Program-made: the position numbers and the translations under genes
Assembly (NCBI RefSeq): GCF_020080835.1
Contig: NC_058159.1
Location: 25,826,474 to 25,890,473 of the forward strand
Length of the DNA stretch: 64,000 nucleotides
Source of the DNA: Cotesia glomerata
Taxonomy: Eukaryota; Arthropoda; Insecta; Hymenoptera; Braconidae
Direction: 5' to 3'
The notes under the pieces: generated by a model
What the model saw: the letters and a program-made list of their open reading frames with translations, nothing else
Database searches by the model: none
What the model was told of the DNA's origin: nothing
Shown: positions 48,691 to 64,000 of the stretch, piece by piece
Numbering within the stretch: position 1 is the stretch's first letter
How the letters are laid out: each line of letters opens with the position of its first letter

Positions 48691-50037
48691 ATGTCCATCT
48701 TTAAAACACACATGGTCAGGTATCAAACACATTTGGGCACACAATATTGAATAAAGTCATATATGACTCTTACTTAAGATTAGATATAATTAAAAACCCA
48801 CATTAAAAATGAACACCTTATAAAGTTTTCATGTCCAAAAAATAAAAATTCTAGTCACGTACAAAAATAATTAGACACCTCGCATAAATTAAAACTTTAA
48901 ACTCGAAATTTTCAATGTCACGAAAAGTAGCATTTACGTAAATGATTCTCTGAACACATCCATTAAGGGTGTGGGTGTCCCCAATTTAAATAATCTTTGC
49001 GACTTTGGAGCGAAGGGTGAGCATCCTTCAGTCTGTAATCTCGGACACGTGTTGGGGTGACTTATCCTTATCAGGGTGACTTGTTCTTCATAAATCCTAA
49101 CCCAAATTTGAAAATAAGGAGCCATCGTGCATCTACATAGTACATACACACATCACAGAACATTAAAATAAAAGACAATGCCCGTCCGAGCTAAACAAAG
49201 AATAGAAAATAAAGCGGACATGATAAATAATCACATGAATGACTGGATAAACTGACGAAAAATGTAGTTAACATCGATATTTTGTCGGTTCATCTTAATC
49301 TCCATCATAGTTGTAGTTGTGGTTCAAGATGTTGATGTCTAAATCAGCTATAGCGGCGGGAAACCCGCGACAGCCTTCGCCTATATTCGATGTATCTGGC
49401 CTACGTTGTTGGTTGGTAGTGTATGACGCACCAAGTTCGTGTCAGATCGATCATGCTCCAAAGATGATACCCCGCTGGGCTACACCGTATACTTACACAG
49501 CCGGCAATCTCTCAACCATTTATACACTCACATACAATATACATAAAAATCAGTGTATCAATAATGCAGAGTTGTATCAAGTTTAGTAAACTTTTAAACT
49601 TTTTGGGTTTCGGATGATGCCTATACATTATACATTATACATTATATCAGACTGCACAACTCACTCTCTTTATATTCGGTCCATCAAGTTATTGCTTCTC
49701 GTCTACTGATCGTGTAAATCTCATCGGATCTGAATCCGAGCAATATTTTATTTGATATTACAATAAAACATTACATTATCCTCCACCTTCCATCCTCCAT
49801 AATGTCAGAGATGACTCTTCTTCTTCTTCTCCTTCTTCTTTTTCTTCACTCAATGTGATGACTTTATCGGATGCTCACGGATTAACGACTAAGAAACGTT
49901 AACTGTAAGTCGTGTTTAATCACTCATTCACATGAAACTGTACCATGTGTCTTTTACTTTCTACATCACCATCGTTGCAGTGATTGTTATCACTTATCAA
50001 TTTATTCTCTGCAATCATCGCCTGCAATATGATTTTT
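48691..50037. other. Gene-free stretch
   Basis: No gene is recognised. It has a few short tandem words (atacattatacattata near 49622) and a CTT-rich patch at 49815-49850. Confidence 0.4.
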
Positions 50038-50225
50038 TGATCACCTGTTGGAGATTTTCGACACTAAATTTGGTCGAAAAATTATGTATGGGTAAATATG
50101 ACCGTATTAGGCCTTATATGGGCTTATCAAATCAAGTCAGGATATTTCAAGCTAGATTTCTCTTGATAAAGCCAATTAGGTCATATATGAGTAGAAATAG
50201 TCGTATCAGAAAACTTTTTACAGGT
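50038..50225 (+). repeat. Dispersed repeat (CTGTTGGAGATTTT family), copy A
   Basis: It opens cacctgttggagattttcga, then cactaaat and tcgaaaaattatgtatggg, then tcaagtcagg. It matches copy B at 51056-51147 and, on the other strand, copy C at 63170-63308. No ORF belongs to it. Confidence 0.65.
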
Positions 50226-51055
50226 GTAATTCTATTTCAATTTTGAAACAAAAGCTATTTGACATTTATTAATAAGAATGAAGAAGATGATAGTGACTTG
50301 ACTGAGAACAAACGATACGATCGTGTGAAGCGTTTTACACAAAGGTACTCCTGATAGCTAACAAGATCGTGTTATCAAATTCTTGAGCTGTCAACGAGGT
50401 ATTTTGATGGCATGATATATATGTATATGAGCACGAAACTTGGACGTCCCTCACCTTACTTGTCCCAGCGGGGTATCATCTGTAAACGTCGGCGGGAACA
50501 TAGAAAGCCCGAATGACCGATTATGATGAAGCGATTCTTCGCGCACCTACTCTACCAAACAAAACCCTGCAAGGGAATTAACATGCTCCAAGCTCTACCG
50601 CTTGTTATTTTTGTTTCACTTTACTTTCTTTGTTTCTTTGTCACCCTCCTTAACTTTCCAGCTCGAGCTTGAGCATACCAAACTCGATCGCGTAATAATA
50701 GTAGGGTCGTGTAATTGAAACACGCAATATTGTGCTCGATAGTTGGCTGAACATCAAAGACTTTGTAATGTACTTGAGTAAAGTTAGATTTTCACTAGCT
50801 GAGACTATTGTAGATGTCTTTAGTTTTGATTGGCTTGGTGTTGAATAAAAGTGAATTTTGATTTTTAATATCGATTGCAATAAAAGAACAATTCAAAATA
50901 TAATATGACTTACTTTGCATAAAGTTTTTTTGACTTTTTTATTAGCTTTAGGATAAAAGTTTGATGAAAAATCTAATATGTAAAAGAAATGATCTTTATT
51001 TTAGAACACTTAACATTTCAAACTTAACTCTCTTGTAACGAAAAGATTATGTGAT
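50226..51055. other. Gene-free stretch between two repeat copies
   Basis: No gene is recognised. The sequence is moderately AT-rich with nothing notable. Confidence 0.4.
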
Positions 51056-51142
51056 TATGCGCCCTCTGTTGGAAATTTTTAACACTATTTTTTATCGAAA
51101 AATTGTATGTGGGCATATCAAGTCATGTTAGGACATTTTAAG

Positions 51143-51147
<5 letters not shown>
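51056..51147 (+). repeat. Dispersed repeat, copy B, with CTCF-like motif at its end
   Basis: It opens atgcgccctctgttggaaat, then tttttaacacta and atcgaaaaattgtatgtggg, then catatcaagtcatgttagg. Read on the - strand the start gives CCAACAGAGGGCGC (51072 to 51059), close to the animal CTCF consensus. The repeat runs into an AT microsatellite. Confidence 0.65.

Positions 51148-51238
<91 letters not shown>
51145..51238. repeat. (AT)n microsatellite
   Basis: An uninterrupted AT dinucleotide tract of about 94 bases. Confidence 0.97.
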
Positions 51239-51439
51239 TATCGGAATATCTACATATTTTTTTTTGATAATTTTTAATTATAATTAATTAATTTATAAAA
51301 AAAATAAATAAAAACATTATAATAATAATTAAAATGAAATATTATTAAAAATAATAAATTAAATTTTTAATAATTAAATATAAAAAGGGTTTATAAAAAT
51401 ATTTTCTTTGCAAAAATTTATTTATTTCTAAATTCATTT

Positions 51440-51578
51440 ATTTTGGGAGTGAATGCGGAGTGAATTTTATTATTAATAAAAATTAACTCCTTCTCGGAGT
51501 AAATATCACTCCCGCTCGGAGTGAATCAATTAAAAATCATTCACTCTTCATTCACTCCGCAAATTTTTTACAGTGTAT
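51440..51578. repeat. MITE fragment with GGAGTGAAT units
   Basis: It has repeated ggagtgaat words in both orientations (ggagtgaatgcggagtgaat near the left; attcactccgcaaatttt at the right) and ends in ttttttacagtgt, a terminus like those of the A/T palindromic MITEs. Several short inverted pairs exist within it. The left limit is unclear. Confidence 0.55.
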
Positions 51579-54424
51579 GTTTTAATATCGTTCGATATGA
51601 CCAAACATTATATCAGGTCATTCATAGACATATTAAACCACGTCAAAAATTTTTTTCACAAGCTGACAACTACATTCTAACATTAAATTCATAACTGTAA
51701 TGATGGATCCCTAAGGCATATATTAAAATAATCACTGACTAGCATTTGATTCTAATTCAACAGATAAATTTGGATAAATACAAAGTGAATAAACTGACAA
51801 TTGAGTGAGTCTAGCTCTAAGCCAGGACGTAGGATGTAGTTTAAAGCTTTGACATCAGGGTATATTATTCTTAAATTGATCTTGTCGCGCGTGCTTTGGT
51901 AACCGGTGGTTACGCTAGATGGTAGAAACGTCAGTTGAGAATATAATATTATTGAGTATGAAATATTCTCGAGGCGATCAATCTCCATCCTCGGCACATT
52001 TGGCATCCTACGAATAGATCCCTTAGCCGGCAGCGGCGTCGTATCCTTTGGAACTCGATTGAATCGTCAATTTGTCAAGCATTATATCCACGAATAAGAA
52101 GAAGACGACTGGATCAAGGACAGGGACAGGGGTAAGAATGAGTCGGTAGGATGGGGAGCGACCCATGAATAAGGAACAACCCACCGAGGATCTCAATAAA
52201 GACACAACAAGGATAAAGGATGAAGTCATGAAGGGTGAAGGGTGAAGGATAAAGGAACACAGACGTAGTCTCCAAAGGATTTCGTGTATTTAGGATAACA
52301 AGCTGTGCATCGTACCGTGTTCCTTCGGAGTTACCGTGAACCCCTCAGCTACCCCTCCTTATGTTTTCACCACTGTATCTTCCTCATATACATCTACAGC
52401 CACATACCTCCGCCCATCCGACGTTCATACGCGGGCAAATAGACCGGTATTCGGTATTATATTGGTATGCACATCAGAGTTATAACTCTGACTCCGACTC
52501 CGGAGCAAAAGCAACTCCTTTATATTGACATATCGCGGTACGTGATCCAAATACATGGGCCATTATACCGAATTCGGTGAACAAAAACCGGACAGACACG
52601 TAAAATTGAGCGGAAACCCAGAAACAAATTGTTCGGAAGACAAACGAGCTAGTCGTGCATATAAAAACAATTGATAACAAATATAAATAAAGGATATAAC
52701 AGAGATCAAAATTTTAGCTGGCATCATCAGCATGCTTGTTTTCCTCCTGGGACTAGTTATTTAGCTTTTGCTGAATACGTCATATGTAGTTTGATCTTTT
52801 GTTTTTTGTTCTTAGCAAGTAGTGACATCTTTACAGTAGTATTTTGGTGATTTGAAGTTTGTAGATGGTTTTTGGTTAACTTTGTTTACAAATTGATAAA
52901 CTTCACTGGAAAAAAAAGTTATTTTGATTCAAGAAAAAAAACTTGGAAAGTTTCATTTTTATGAATTCAGCAGAAAGGATTTTGAAGAAACTAAAATACT
53001 ATAAAAATTGTAAATTTTAAGAATGAATAAATGATAATGAGTTGACAAAAAAAAATAAATCGAAATATACGATAAATTTTAAACAAAGTCTGTTTTAAAC
53101 AGTTGTTTTGTGTACAGCCATGAGATTCCGCTTTGAAGCTTTGAGCTGAGTATTAAATAACTTCCAGCCCTTATTCTTTGGGTACACAAGTCGCTCAGCA
53201 AGAAGGAACAGGAGCATAAAAATAAAACAAGCGACAAAGAAGGGTAGCGATTGAATTTTTGACGGCGATCACTCTCAGAAATAGAGGCGCCGAGTTAAGA
53301 AAATTATTAGGGATAATAAATATGGTGTATTTGCAGGTTGTAGCACTGAGCACTGGGGTGTATAAGTACGAAAAGGAACGAGAGGTGGCTAACTGAAGAA
53401 AGCTCAACCGGATGAGATATAAAACAAGTGAGTTGGAAAAGGTAAATCGCGGAGTGGAGGCTGTGAGAAGTCATTTCTTTTATTATTTTATTTCATTCGC
53501 CTTTTTTGCTACTCTTTTCATCTTGTGTTTTTTCTCTCTGTGTCTTCCCTTCAGCCGGGAGTGAGGAGTCTGACAACGGGGCTGCTGAGGTAGATCGAGA
53601 AAAAGATAGAGATAGCGTTGGGAATGGAGATGTAGATGGTGTGGGTGTAAAATAAAAAAGGTGGCTCCACTGTGGATGGAGGATAGAGAAAAGTAAGATT
53701 GGAGACAGGAAAAAGGAAGCCCGGGGTTTATTTTCCTTATTTTTACATCGTCCGCGCTCTCCAAGCTCTACCTTCTATGCTTTTCTCTTTTATTTTCCTT
53801 TTCATACTTTATACTTCTCTGTACTCTGTACTCGGTGCTTTAGTACACCTACACCTACACCTACACATACATTTACACCTCTATCAGTCCTCTTCTTTCC
53901 TCTTCTGCTACAGAAAATCGTATCCTCCTTTTCACTCCTCATAATTTCACCTCACACTTTTTATTACACTCTCATATTTGCCTGCTTACTGGTGGTAGGT
54001 GCTTCCACCTTCACCTTCCACTACCACCGACTTGTCATTTCATTTATTTTTCGTCCCCCTATATCCAGCTTTACCCGTCATACCGACGACAACGACAACG
54101 ACGAGTTGTCACAGCTCTCTCTGCAGTCACTGTGAAATATTTGCTTTGGTAATGAGGCCATGGTTCAACGTCGACTCTGATGCAAAAGACTACTCACAGA
54201 TAGATCTTTTATATTTATATACGGACGAATTTATATATCTCATATTATATTATATTATATTATATACAAGGATGTCGACAAGAAGCGACGATTTAAAACG
54301 TAAATAGACGGTGTCGAAATGCTCAATTTTTTTATTTCGCTTTAGTTAACTTTTATCGTTCAATTTGTTTTTTCAGAAATTTTATTTTAATAGTACATAA
54401 TTTTTTTAAAATGATCAAATTTTC
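51579..54424. other. Gene-free stretch
   Basis: No gene is recognised. An A/T MITE fragment occurs near 52903-53000 (cactggaaaaaaaagttatt). There is a short (CTACAC)n run at 53846-53870. Open frames are below 105 codons and without family features. Confidence 0.4.
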
Positions 54425-54800
54425 GGGATTAGGATTCACAATTTTGACTTTTTTAAACTTTTTAAAAATTGGAAATCTGTATGATTAACTTTTTTTGAAA
54501 TGTTGGAGGTTTCAAAAACTTAAAAAGTACTGAATTGTCTTTAATTTCGTAAGAATTTACCAAGTATAAGTTTTTGAAAATTCAGATTAAAAATTTTGAT
54601 TTTTTGAACCACCAAAAAATCAGAAATCTGTATGATAAACTTTTATGAAAATTTTAATATATTCAAAAACTGAAATCATTGAATTGTTTTATATTTCATG
54701 ATAATTTACCAATAAGTAATTTTTGAAGCTTGAGATTAAAAATTTTAATTTTTTAAACTATCAAATATCAAAAATTTGTACTATAAGCTCTTTTCAACCT
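54425..54800. repeat. Three-copy diverged tandem repeat, period ~150
   Basis: The word gaaatctgtatgat(t/a)aact begins at 54472 and 54623, and a diverged form (aaaatttgtactataagct) at 54771, giving spacings of 151 and 148. Other aligned words are aattttgat/atttttt-aac, caaaaact, gaattgt and aatttacca. The copies have diverged by point changes and small indels. Confidence 0.7.
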
Positions 54801-54899
54801 TTAGATAAATGAAAAAAAATTTTTTAATAAATTTCTTAATTCTTTATCATCTCTTTCCATTTCGTTGTTCATATAAGTTGTATGAAACATTTATTTAAA

Positions 54900-55130
54900 A
54901 CTCAAGATGTATCTCGTATCAAAATGGCCAAAAATGATAAATAAGGGCCGATTCAAAAGGAGAAGAATATTCAAATATAGCTTCCGGCGCAATATAGCCG
55001 CGGTATGCAAGATAGATATCCGTTTCATGTATAATATTAACGCCCTTTTCGCGCGGCGTCTGCTCAAATTGATGCGTTTAGGCACCCTTTCCATGGGCGG
55101 ACATTTATGGCCGGCGTAAATATCACTAGT
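54900..55130. other. GC-richer island without an assignable gene
   Basis: This 230-base block (gcttccggcgcaatatagcc, cgcgcggcgtctgctc, ggcggacatttatggccggc) stands out sharply from the AT-rich flanks. Both strands are open (54907-55119 plus; 54891-55172 minus), which is expected by chance where stop-rich AT sequence is absent. There are no domain, splice or codon signatures. It could be a conserved non-coding element or an exon. Confidence 0.35.
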
Positions 55131-58100
55131 CGATAATAAAAATAATGTATATGACTTTTGCACTGACCACATGCTTTGTCGTAAAGCTTTTACTTTATTA
55201 CACCCGTTTTACTGTATATTGCATTCTAATACACATACAATATAGCATTACTTTCAGTATTATAACCTTTCCTCATTACAAAGTATCAAAATAAGTATAA
55301 CTTCTGAAATTAAGTGTGATATTTGATTAAGTGTAATTTAAAAATACAAAATATTTAGTCATTGTTATATACGATGTATTTTACAATTTGTAACACCCGT
55401 ACCGTGAACATATAATAACCCCTTCTGACATATTTACGTACCCAGTTATGACAGGCACTTCCGTTTCCGTTGTCATCATCGTCATCGCCATCGCTATCGC
55501 TATATATTGTACATACATTTATATTTATATTTTCTTTAGCTGTATACGGCTTTTCAATTATATTCAATTGAAATTAGATTAGATACTTATATGACGGGTG
55601 TTTACATGACGCTGTCACTAGAGCGCGCTACGGGTGATGTCTGATGCCTACTAGAAAATAATATTTCATATCAAACCTAATTTTATTTATATTCAATGTG
55701 TGATATGTTTTTATAAATTACTAGAATTATATAACTATCAATAATTAATAATAAATAATTGTATACATTTAATGTAATCTGATAATAATGATGATGATTG
55801 TTTACTTCCTTTTTCTTTTCTGCAGAACGTATATTTATTGTCTAGTATGCAGTGTATTGTAGATGACGATAATAATGAAAAAAATATGGTTGCACAACAG
55901 ATCATTTTTCAAAGTGAATATGTTCAAGGCAATACTATACACTATTAGTCAAGTTAATAGTTTGCGCTCATCATTTTCAACGTGTCAAAGCAAATAATAC
56001 TTCGATGGACATTTATTTTTATTTATACTGTATTTTTATTTGTGTGGCGGTGAGGCGCGTGGCGTCTACAGAACATAATAATATGAGGCGTCATAATTGT
56101 TTTGCGCACGAATAGAAGATAGGAAGCTTAAAAAAGTCATCAGGTGGATAATTTTCGGGAGCCGAAGGGCGGACAAGAGCAAGAAGAGGCGGGTGGCCCA
56201 CCTGGTTCTTTCACGATTTCTGAAATGTTACAGATGTTTTTTTTTTCTTTCCTCTTTTCTTCTTGATTGATGGAGAGTCAGCGGTGTTAATTGATTTCTG
56301 GTTTTAAATGTGGTGATTGTGGTTGTAGACAGCTGATTTATCGGGCTATATTTTGGGTAATTGATAAATTTGGTGCTAATGGTTTTTTAATATCTGCTGG
56401 GAAAACAATCATTAATAAATGTGCGGTAGTTTTTGAGATTTTGGACCCTGTTCTTCGGATTGATGATTAGATTTTTTCAGATAATTGAATCTATTAACTT
56501 CTATTGTCAATTTTTTTTTGATAAATATGTGTTTTGTCAAAATTATAGTGTAATTTTTTTTTTATATTAATAAGTGTATTTTAAATAAATTTTTTTGTGG
56601 CTTTTTTAGAAGAAATTTATTAATTAAAAAAATTAAAATGTTTTTAAATGCCAAAAAACCAGATGATTTTGGAAAAAAAAATTTTTAATATATATTCGTT
56701 TAGCATAAAAATTAAAATTCAAAATTTTGAGTCGACTTAACTACAGAACAATTTAACCACCACCCATCATCATGAGTGATTAGACCCGTCGCTAAAATTC
56801 AAAAGCCCTCTATTATCCCCAATCATATACAATTAATTCATGCATACCAAAAAGAAAAAAAAGCAACAAAACCCAGCGCTATCATAAAGAGCAAATCAAA
56901 AAAAGCATTAATCCCTAATGGCGTATTGCATAGCAATCGAACTTTTCCATATCATTTGTTGCCGGTTATCAGCCGTCTACATCGCATCGTGCACATTCAT
57001 TCATACATATATACATTATCCATCGATCCATACATATACATAAATATAAACGGATATCCAAATGCGAGACACTACAAATCAAACCGACACGATCAGCGGC
57101 AATTATAGCTCTCGTGTAATAACCAACCAGGGAGCTACACTTGTAATATATCCCGCAAGCCACCCTACATAAAGAGCCACAATCCGAATCTCCCTCTGTT
57201 GACGGTCGACGGACTATGCGCCCTGATATTATTGGTCCTCAAAGACCGCGACTGGGACGCCGTCTCTCATCATGCGCAGTAATTCCACACTTCTCTTCCT
57301 CTTCCTTAGACTTTTCTTAGCAGAGTTCTTTTCATCCACCGATACCATCAGTATCGCAATTTCAGTTCCAGACAAGTTCCAGAAGTTCCGCAAGTTTCAG
57401 CCAGCCACACATATCACTCTTTCCTCTTTTCTCTTTCTTTTCCACCCCTCACGCGACCCACCGAGGTTATTTACGATCGATAATTAGCGGTATCTATCGC
57501 TGCCGGCAGTAACTTCGCGCCGTCGCGCCCGCCCACTCGGACAATGATATACATACTGGATACTGAGTTCGGCTTCGCATATCATTTTACCTCTACTCTG
57601 GCCATTCATTTTTTTATTGCCCAATAATAACAATAAATTAATAATAAATCTCCTGCAAAAAATCCACCGCTAAATACTTTGCTTAAAAGAGCGAAAAAAA
57701 AAAAAAAAAAAAACAAAAAAACAAATAAATTAAAATTTACAACTGTTATTTTTTTAATTTACTAGACAGTTGATATCTGATACAGCGGATTATTATCGCG
57801 TCATAAAAAGAGCTGAATGGTATGCGAGCAAGTGAAACATAAAATCCCATATATCTGTAATTGAACGTATATATATATATATATGGTAGGTATATATATA
57901 TGACAAGAGAATAGAGAGTCATCAAGCCTTGTGATTACGTACTGCAGTTGCAGAGCTCATAGCCTCTCATTAAAGCTTCGCATGGCGCAAGCAAAATAGG
58001 GGTGTATCGCACAGCCTGTGAAAATTGTAAGTGTCGTGAGATCAAAGGCTCCTACGTAACGTGATATCGCCTACGCTTATTTTCACTCTGGAACAACCTA

Positions 58101-58983
58101 TCCCGTGTAGTGTGATGTGCCACTGAACCCACTACCCATTCAGGAGTTACAAGTTTAATTTTACTATTATATAAATATACATATACATGTACATTTATAC
58201 ACAAGGTATTAGTTTTAGTTTTAATTATATAGCCTATGATGGAGAAGGATTCGCGTTAACAGTTCCTCGAGAAAACTTGGGTACCTTAGGCAACGCCTTG
58301 AGCAAAGACCCCTAGCGCCCTCCTCAGGATGCTGTGGTTATTACAAAGACTTCCCTCCAACCTCCAGACGGCTAGTTACAGCGGCAAAGTGTCATTTCCA
58401 GGCGTTTTGGTATAGTAGTTAGAAAAGGTGTTAGGTGTTGCATTTCCAGCTTTGTTGTTTGAACTCGAAAATCACTTCGAGTAGGATATAGTGTGGAATA
58501 AATGAAATTTTTGAGGGTTATTTGGTAATTATTAATTGTATTATGAATTATGACTAAGGTGGTGAGAGGATTTTGGGTATAGCTTGTCAAATATTAATTC
58601 TGACGTGTCAATCGATATTCGCACCCCAGTAATCTAACGGGTAAATAAAATAACCCTTTATTTGTTTCCTCGGAATGGCTCGCGGGCTTCATTGCTGAGA
58701 TTTATGGTTAAGTCCTTGCGTACGAACAAATATCGTCATGATGGTGGATTTTTTGAGATGATTTTATGAACATTGGAAGAAATGTATTACATTGGATCGT
58801 TCAATCATTGGAAAGTTAGAAGAAGTTTTTCGAAACTTTGGGACTTTATATACTGAAAAAATTAATTTGATTCGAAAGAAAATTTTGAAACCTAAAAATT
58901 TTTCTTTCTTTACATTAATTTCAATGAATTTACGTCAATTCAACAAAAATAATGTAATCATATAAAATTTTATTTCTAAGCAA
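55131..58983. other. Gene-free stretch with promoter-like patches
   Basis: No coding gene is recognised. 57160-57600 is less AT-rich, with pyrimidine runs and a GC-rich segment (cttcgcgccgtcgcgcccg near 57510) that could be a promoter or first-exon region. 57930-58360 is similar and includes a GTAAGT at 58028 and a CTCF-like word ctagcgccctcctcagg (58312-58328). An A/T MITE fragment lies near 58850-58960. Confidence 0.35.
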
Positions 58984-59255
58984 CACTGATAGAAGAATTT
59001 GTTTATAGTTAAAAATATTTGTTAATATTTAACAAATCATTTATTAGAGACCACTTTTTAGTTCTTAACAAATATTTCTTAGTATTTAAAAAGATTTATT
59101 AATATTTAATAAATGAATATCTGATTTATTAAATACAAACAAATCATTTTAAATACTAAGAAATATTTGTTTGATACTAAAAAATGGTCTCTAATAAATG
59201 ATTTGTTAACTATTAACAAATATTTTTTTAATACAAATAAATCCTTCTATCAGTG
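58984..59255. mobile_element. Palindromic MITE, CACTGATAGAAG family
   Basis: Left end cactgatagaagaatttgtt; right end aaataaatccttctatcagtg (last 20 shown on the other strand as cactgatagaaggatttatt). Inner words such as aatcatttattagagacca and aaatatttcttagtattta have inverted partners along the whole 272 bases. It is almost fully palindromic, with no ORF. Confidence 0.88.
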
Positions 59256-63169
<3,914 letters not shown>

Positions 63170-63308
63170 AGTCGTCTTTGATTTACATCTTTTTTGATAT
63201 TGCTTGATACGATTAAAAAAAATCGGATATATTGATATCTGGCCTGATATGTTCTTATATTAATTTTTGATCAAGTGTAGTATTAAAAATCTCCAACAGG
63301 TGGCGCAT
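63170..63308 (-). repeat. Dispersed repeat, copy C, with CTCF-like motif at its end
   Basis: Read on the - strand it opens atgcgccacctgttggagat, then ttttaatactac, then aaaaattaatataagaacatatcaggcc. On the + strand the end gives CCAACAGGTGGCGC (63293-63306), a close match to the animal CTCF consensus. Confidence 0.6.
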
Positions 63309-63429
63309 GGTCGCTAAATTGTCTCGTTACCGAAGAGTTGAAAATAAATATAATTAAGTTTTTTACCAAATTTTTTCTCCTAAAAATCATAAAAATTATG
63401 TATGATGTTTTTTTAATATATTTTACACA

Positions 63430-63566
63430 ATCCCTTATTTAAAAAAAAAGATTTAAAACGGTTCAACCCATGCAAAATGTATATCTATAAATTTCTCAAG
63501 TTGAATCGTTTTTAATCGCTTTGAGCTATTTCGAATCATTTTAAATCTTTTTTTTTAATAAGGGAT
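63430..63566. mobile_element. Small palindromic MITE, ATCCCTTATT ends
   Basis: The left end atcccttatttaaaaaaaaa then gatttaaaacg is the inverse of the right end (atcattttaaatc, then tttttttaataagggat). It is 137 bp with no ORF. Confidence 0.8.
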
Positions 63567-64000
63567 GAATATTATACAGTGAATAAAATTACTCAATTAA
63601 TATCAATGAAAATTTTCGCACAAATATATACTAAATTAACTTTTACATTAGAAAAATTGATCATTAATATATTTTAGAATTTAAAAGAATCAAAATTTTA
63701 AAATCATTCAAAGAACCGTGAGTTTTCTGTGAATCAAATTAATTTTTATATTTCTCTATTCTTTACAATCTTATCACAATTTTCCAATTTAAAACTTAGT
63801 ACCATGGTTAAAACTTTCTTTAAACCAAAGACGTTGTTCAAGATCTCGTCCCATTTGAATATAATCAAACCACAATCGCTGTTTAATTTGATCTCAAGCT
63901 CTTTAAAACAGAGAGCCTACAAAAAACTACCTTTCATAATTATCACCGGATTTAATAAAGTAATCTCAAGGTCGAGTTCGTGGTTTGAGTAGTTCCTCGT

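Overview
This is eukaryotic nuclear DNA from an insect, probably a hymenopteran and plausibly a parasitoid wasp. The base composition is very AT-rich. The genes carry spliceosomal introns with GT/AG borders, there is a eukaryotic tRNA gene, and short inverted-repeat elements (MITEs) are dense. The hymenopteran call rests on overall look and on remembered repeat families, not on a search. There is no bacterial, CRISPR or clear viral content.

Genes are confined to the first half. Two SLC22-type (organic cation transporter-like) major facilitator genes lie head to tail on the + strand at 1396-6843 and 8379-16227. They share a nine-exon plan in which eight exons have identical lengths, so they are a clear tandem duplication. 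Intron 2 of the downstream copy has grown to about 4.3 kb through nested transposable elements: a broken pogo/Tigger-type transposase with a PHD-like finger, a 408-bp palindromic MITE and paired-hairpin elements. Convergent to them, on the - strand, is a six-exon epoxide hydrolase 4-like alpha/beta-hydrolase gene (16911-19931) with a tRNA-type SINE in its first intron.

From 20 to 32 kb the window holds a decayed cysteine-rich repeat-gene fragment (21.7 kb), another paired-hairpin element (22.2 kb), a textbook piggyBac-like MITE flanked by TTAA (22.74-23.55 kb), one tRNA-Leu(AAG) gene (27.1 kb, - strand), and an intron-containing, splice-broken duplicate of part of the epoxide hydrolase gene (31.0-31.6 kb, + strand).

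From about 31.6 kb to the end I find no convincing protein-coding gene. This half holds microsatellites, several MITE families (some with TA duplications and shared terminal motifs), a remnant retroposon-like element, a three-copy tandem repeat, and a dispersed repeat family two of whose three copies carry a CTCF-like motif. It may be intergenic, or an intron or regulatory domain of a gene whose exons lie outside. The most unusual material is structural: the paired-hairpin family with a giant-loop member, the MITE that supplies a transposase stop codon, the partial gene duplicate whose copied intron differs from the parent only at the acceptor, and the repeat-borne CTCF-like motif.
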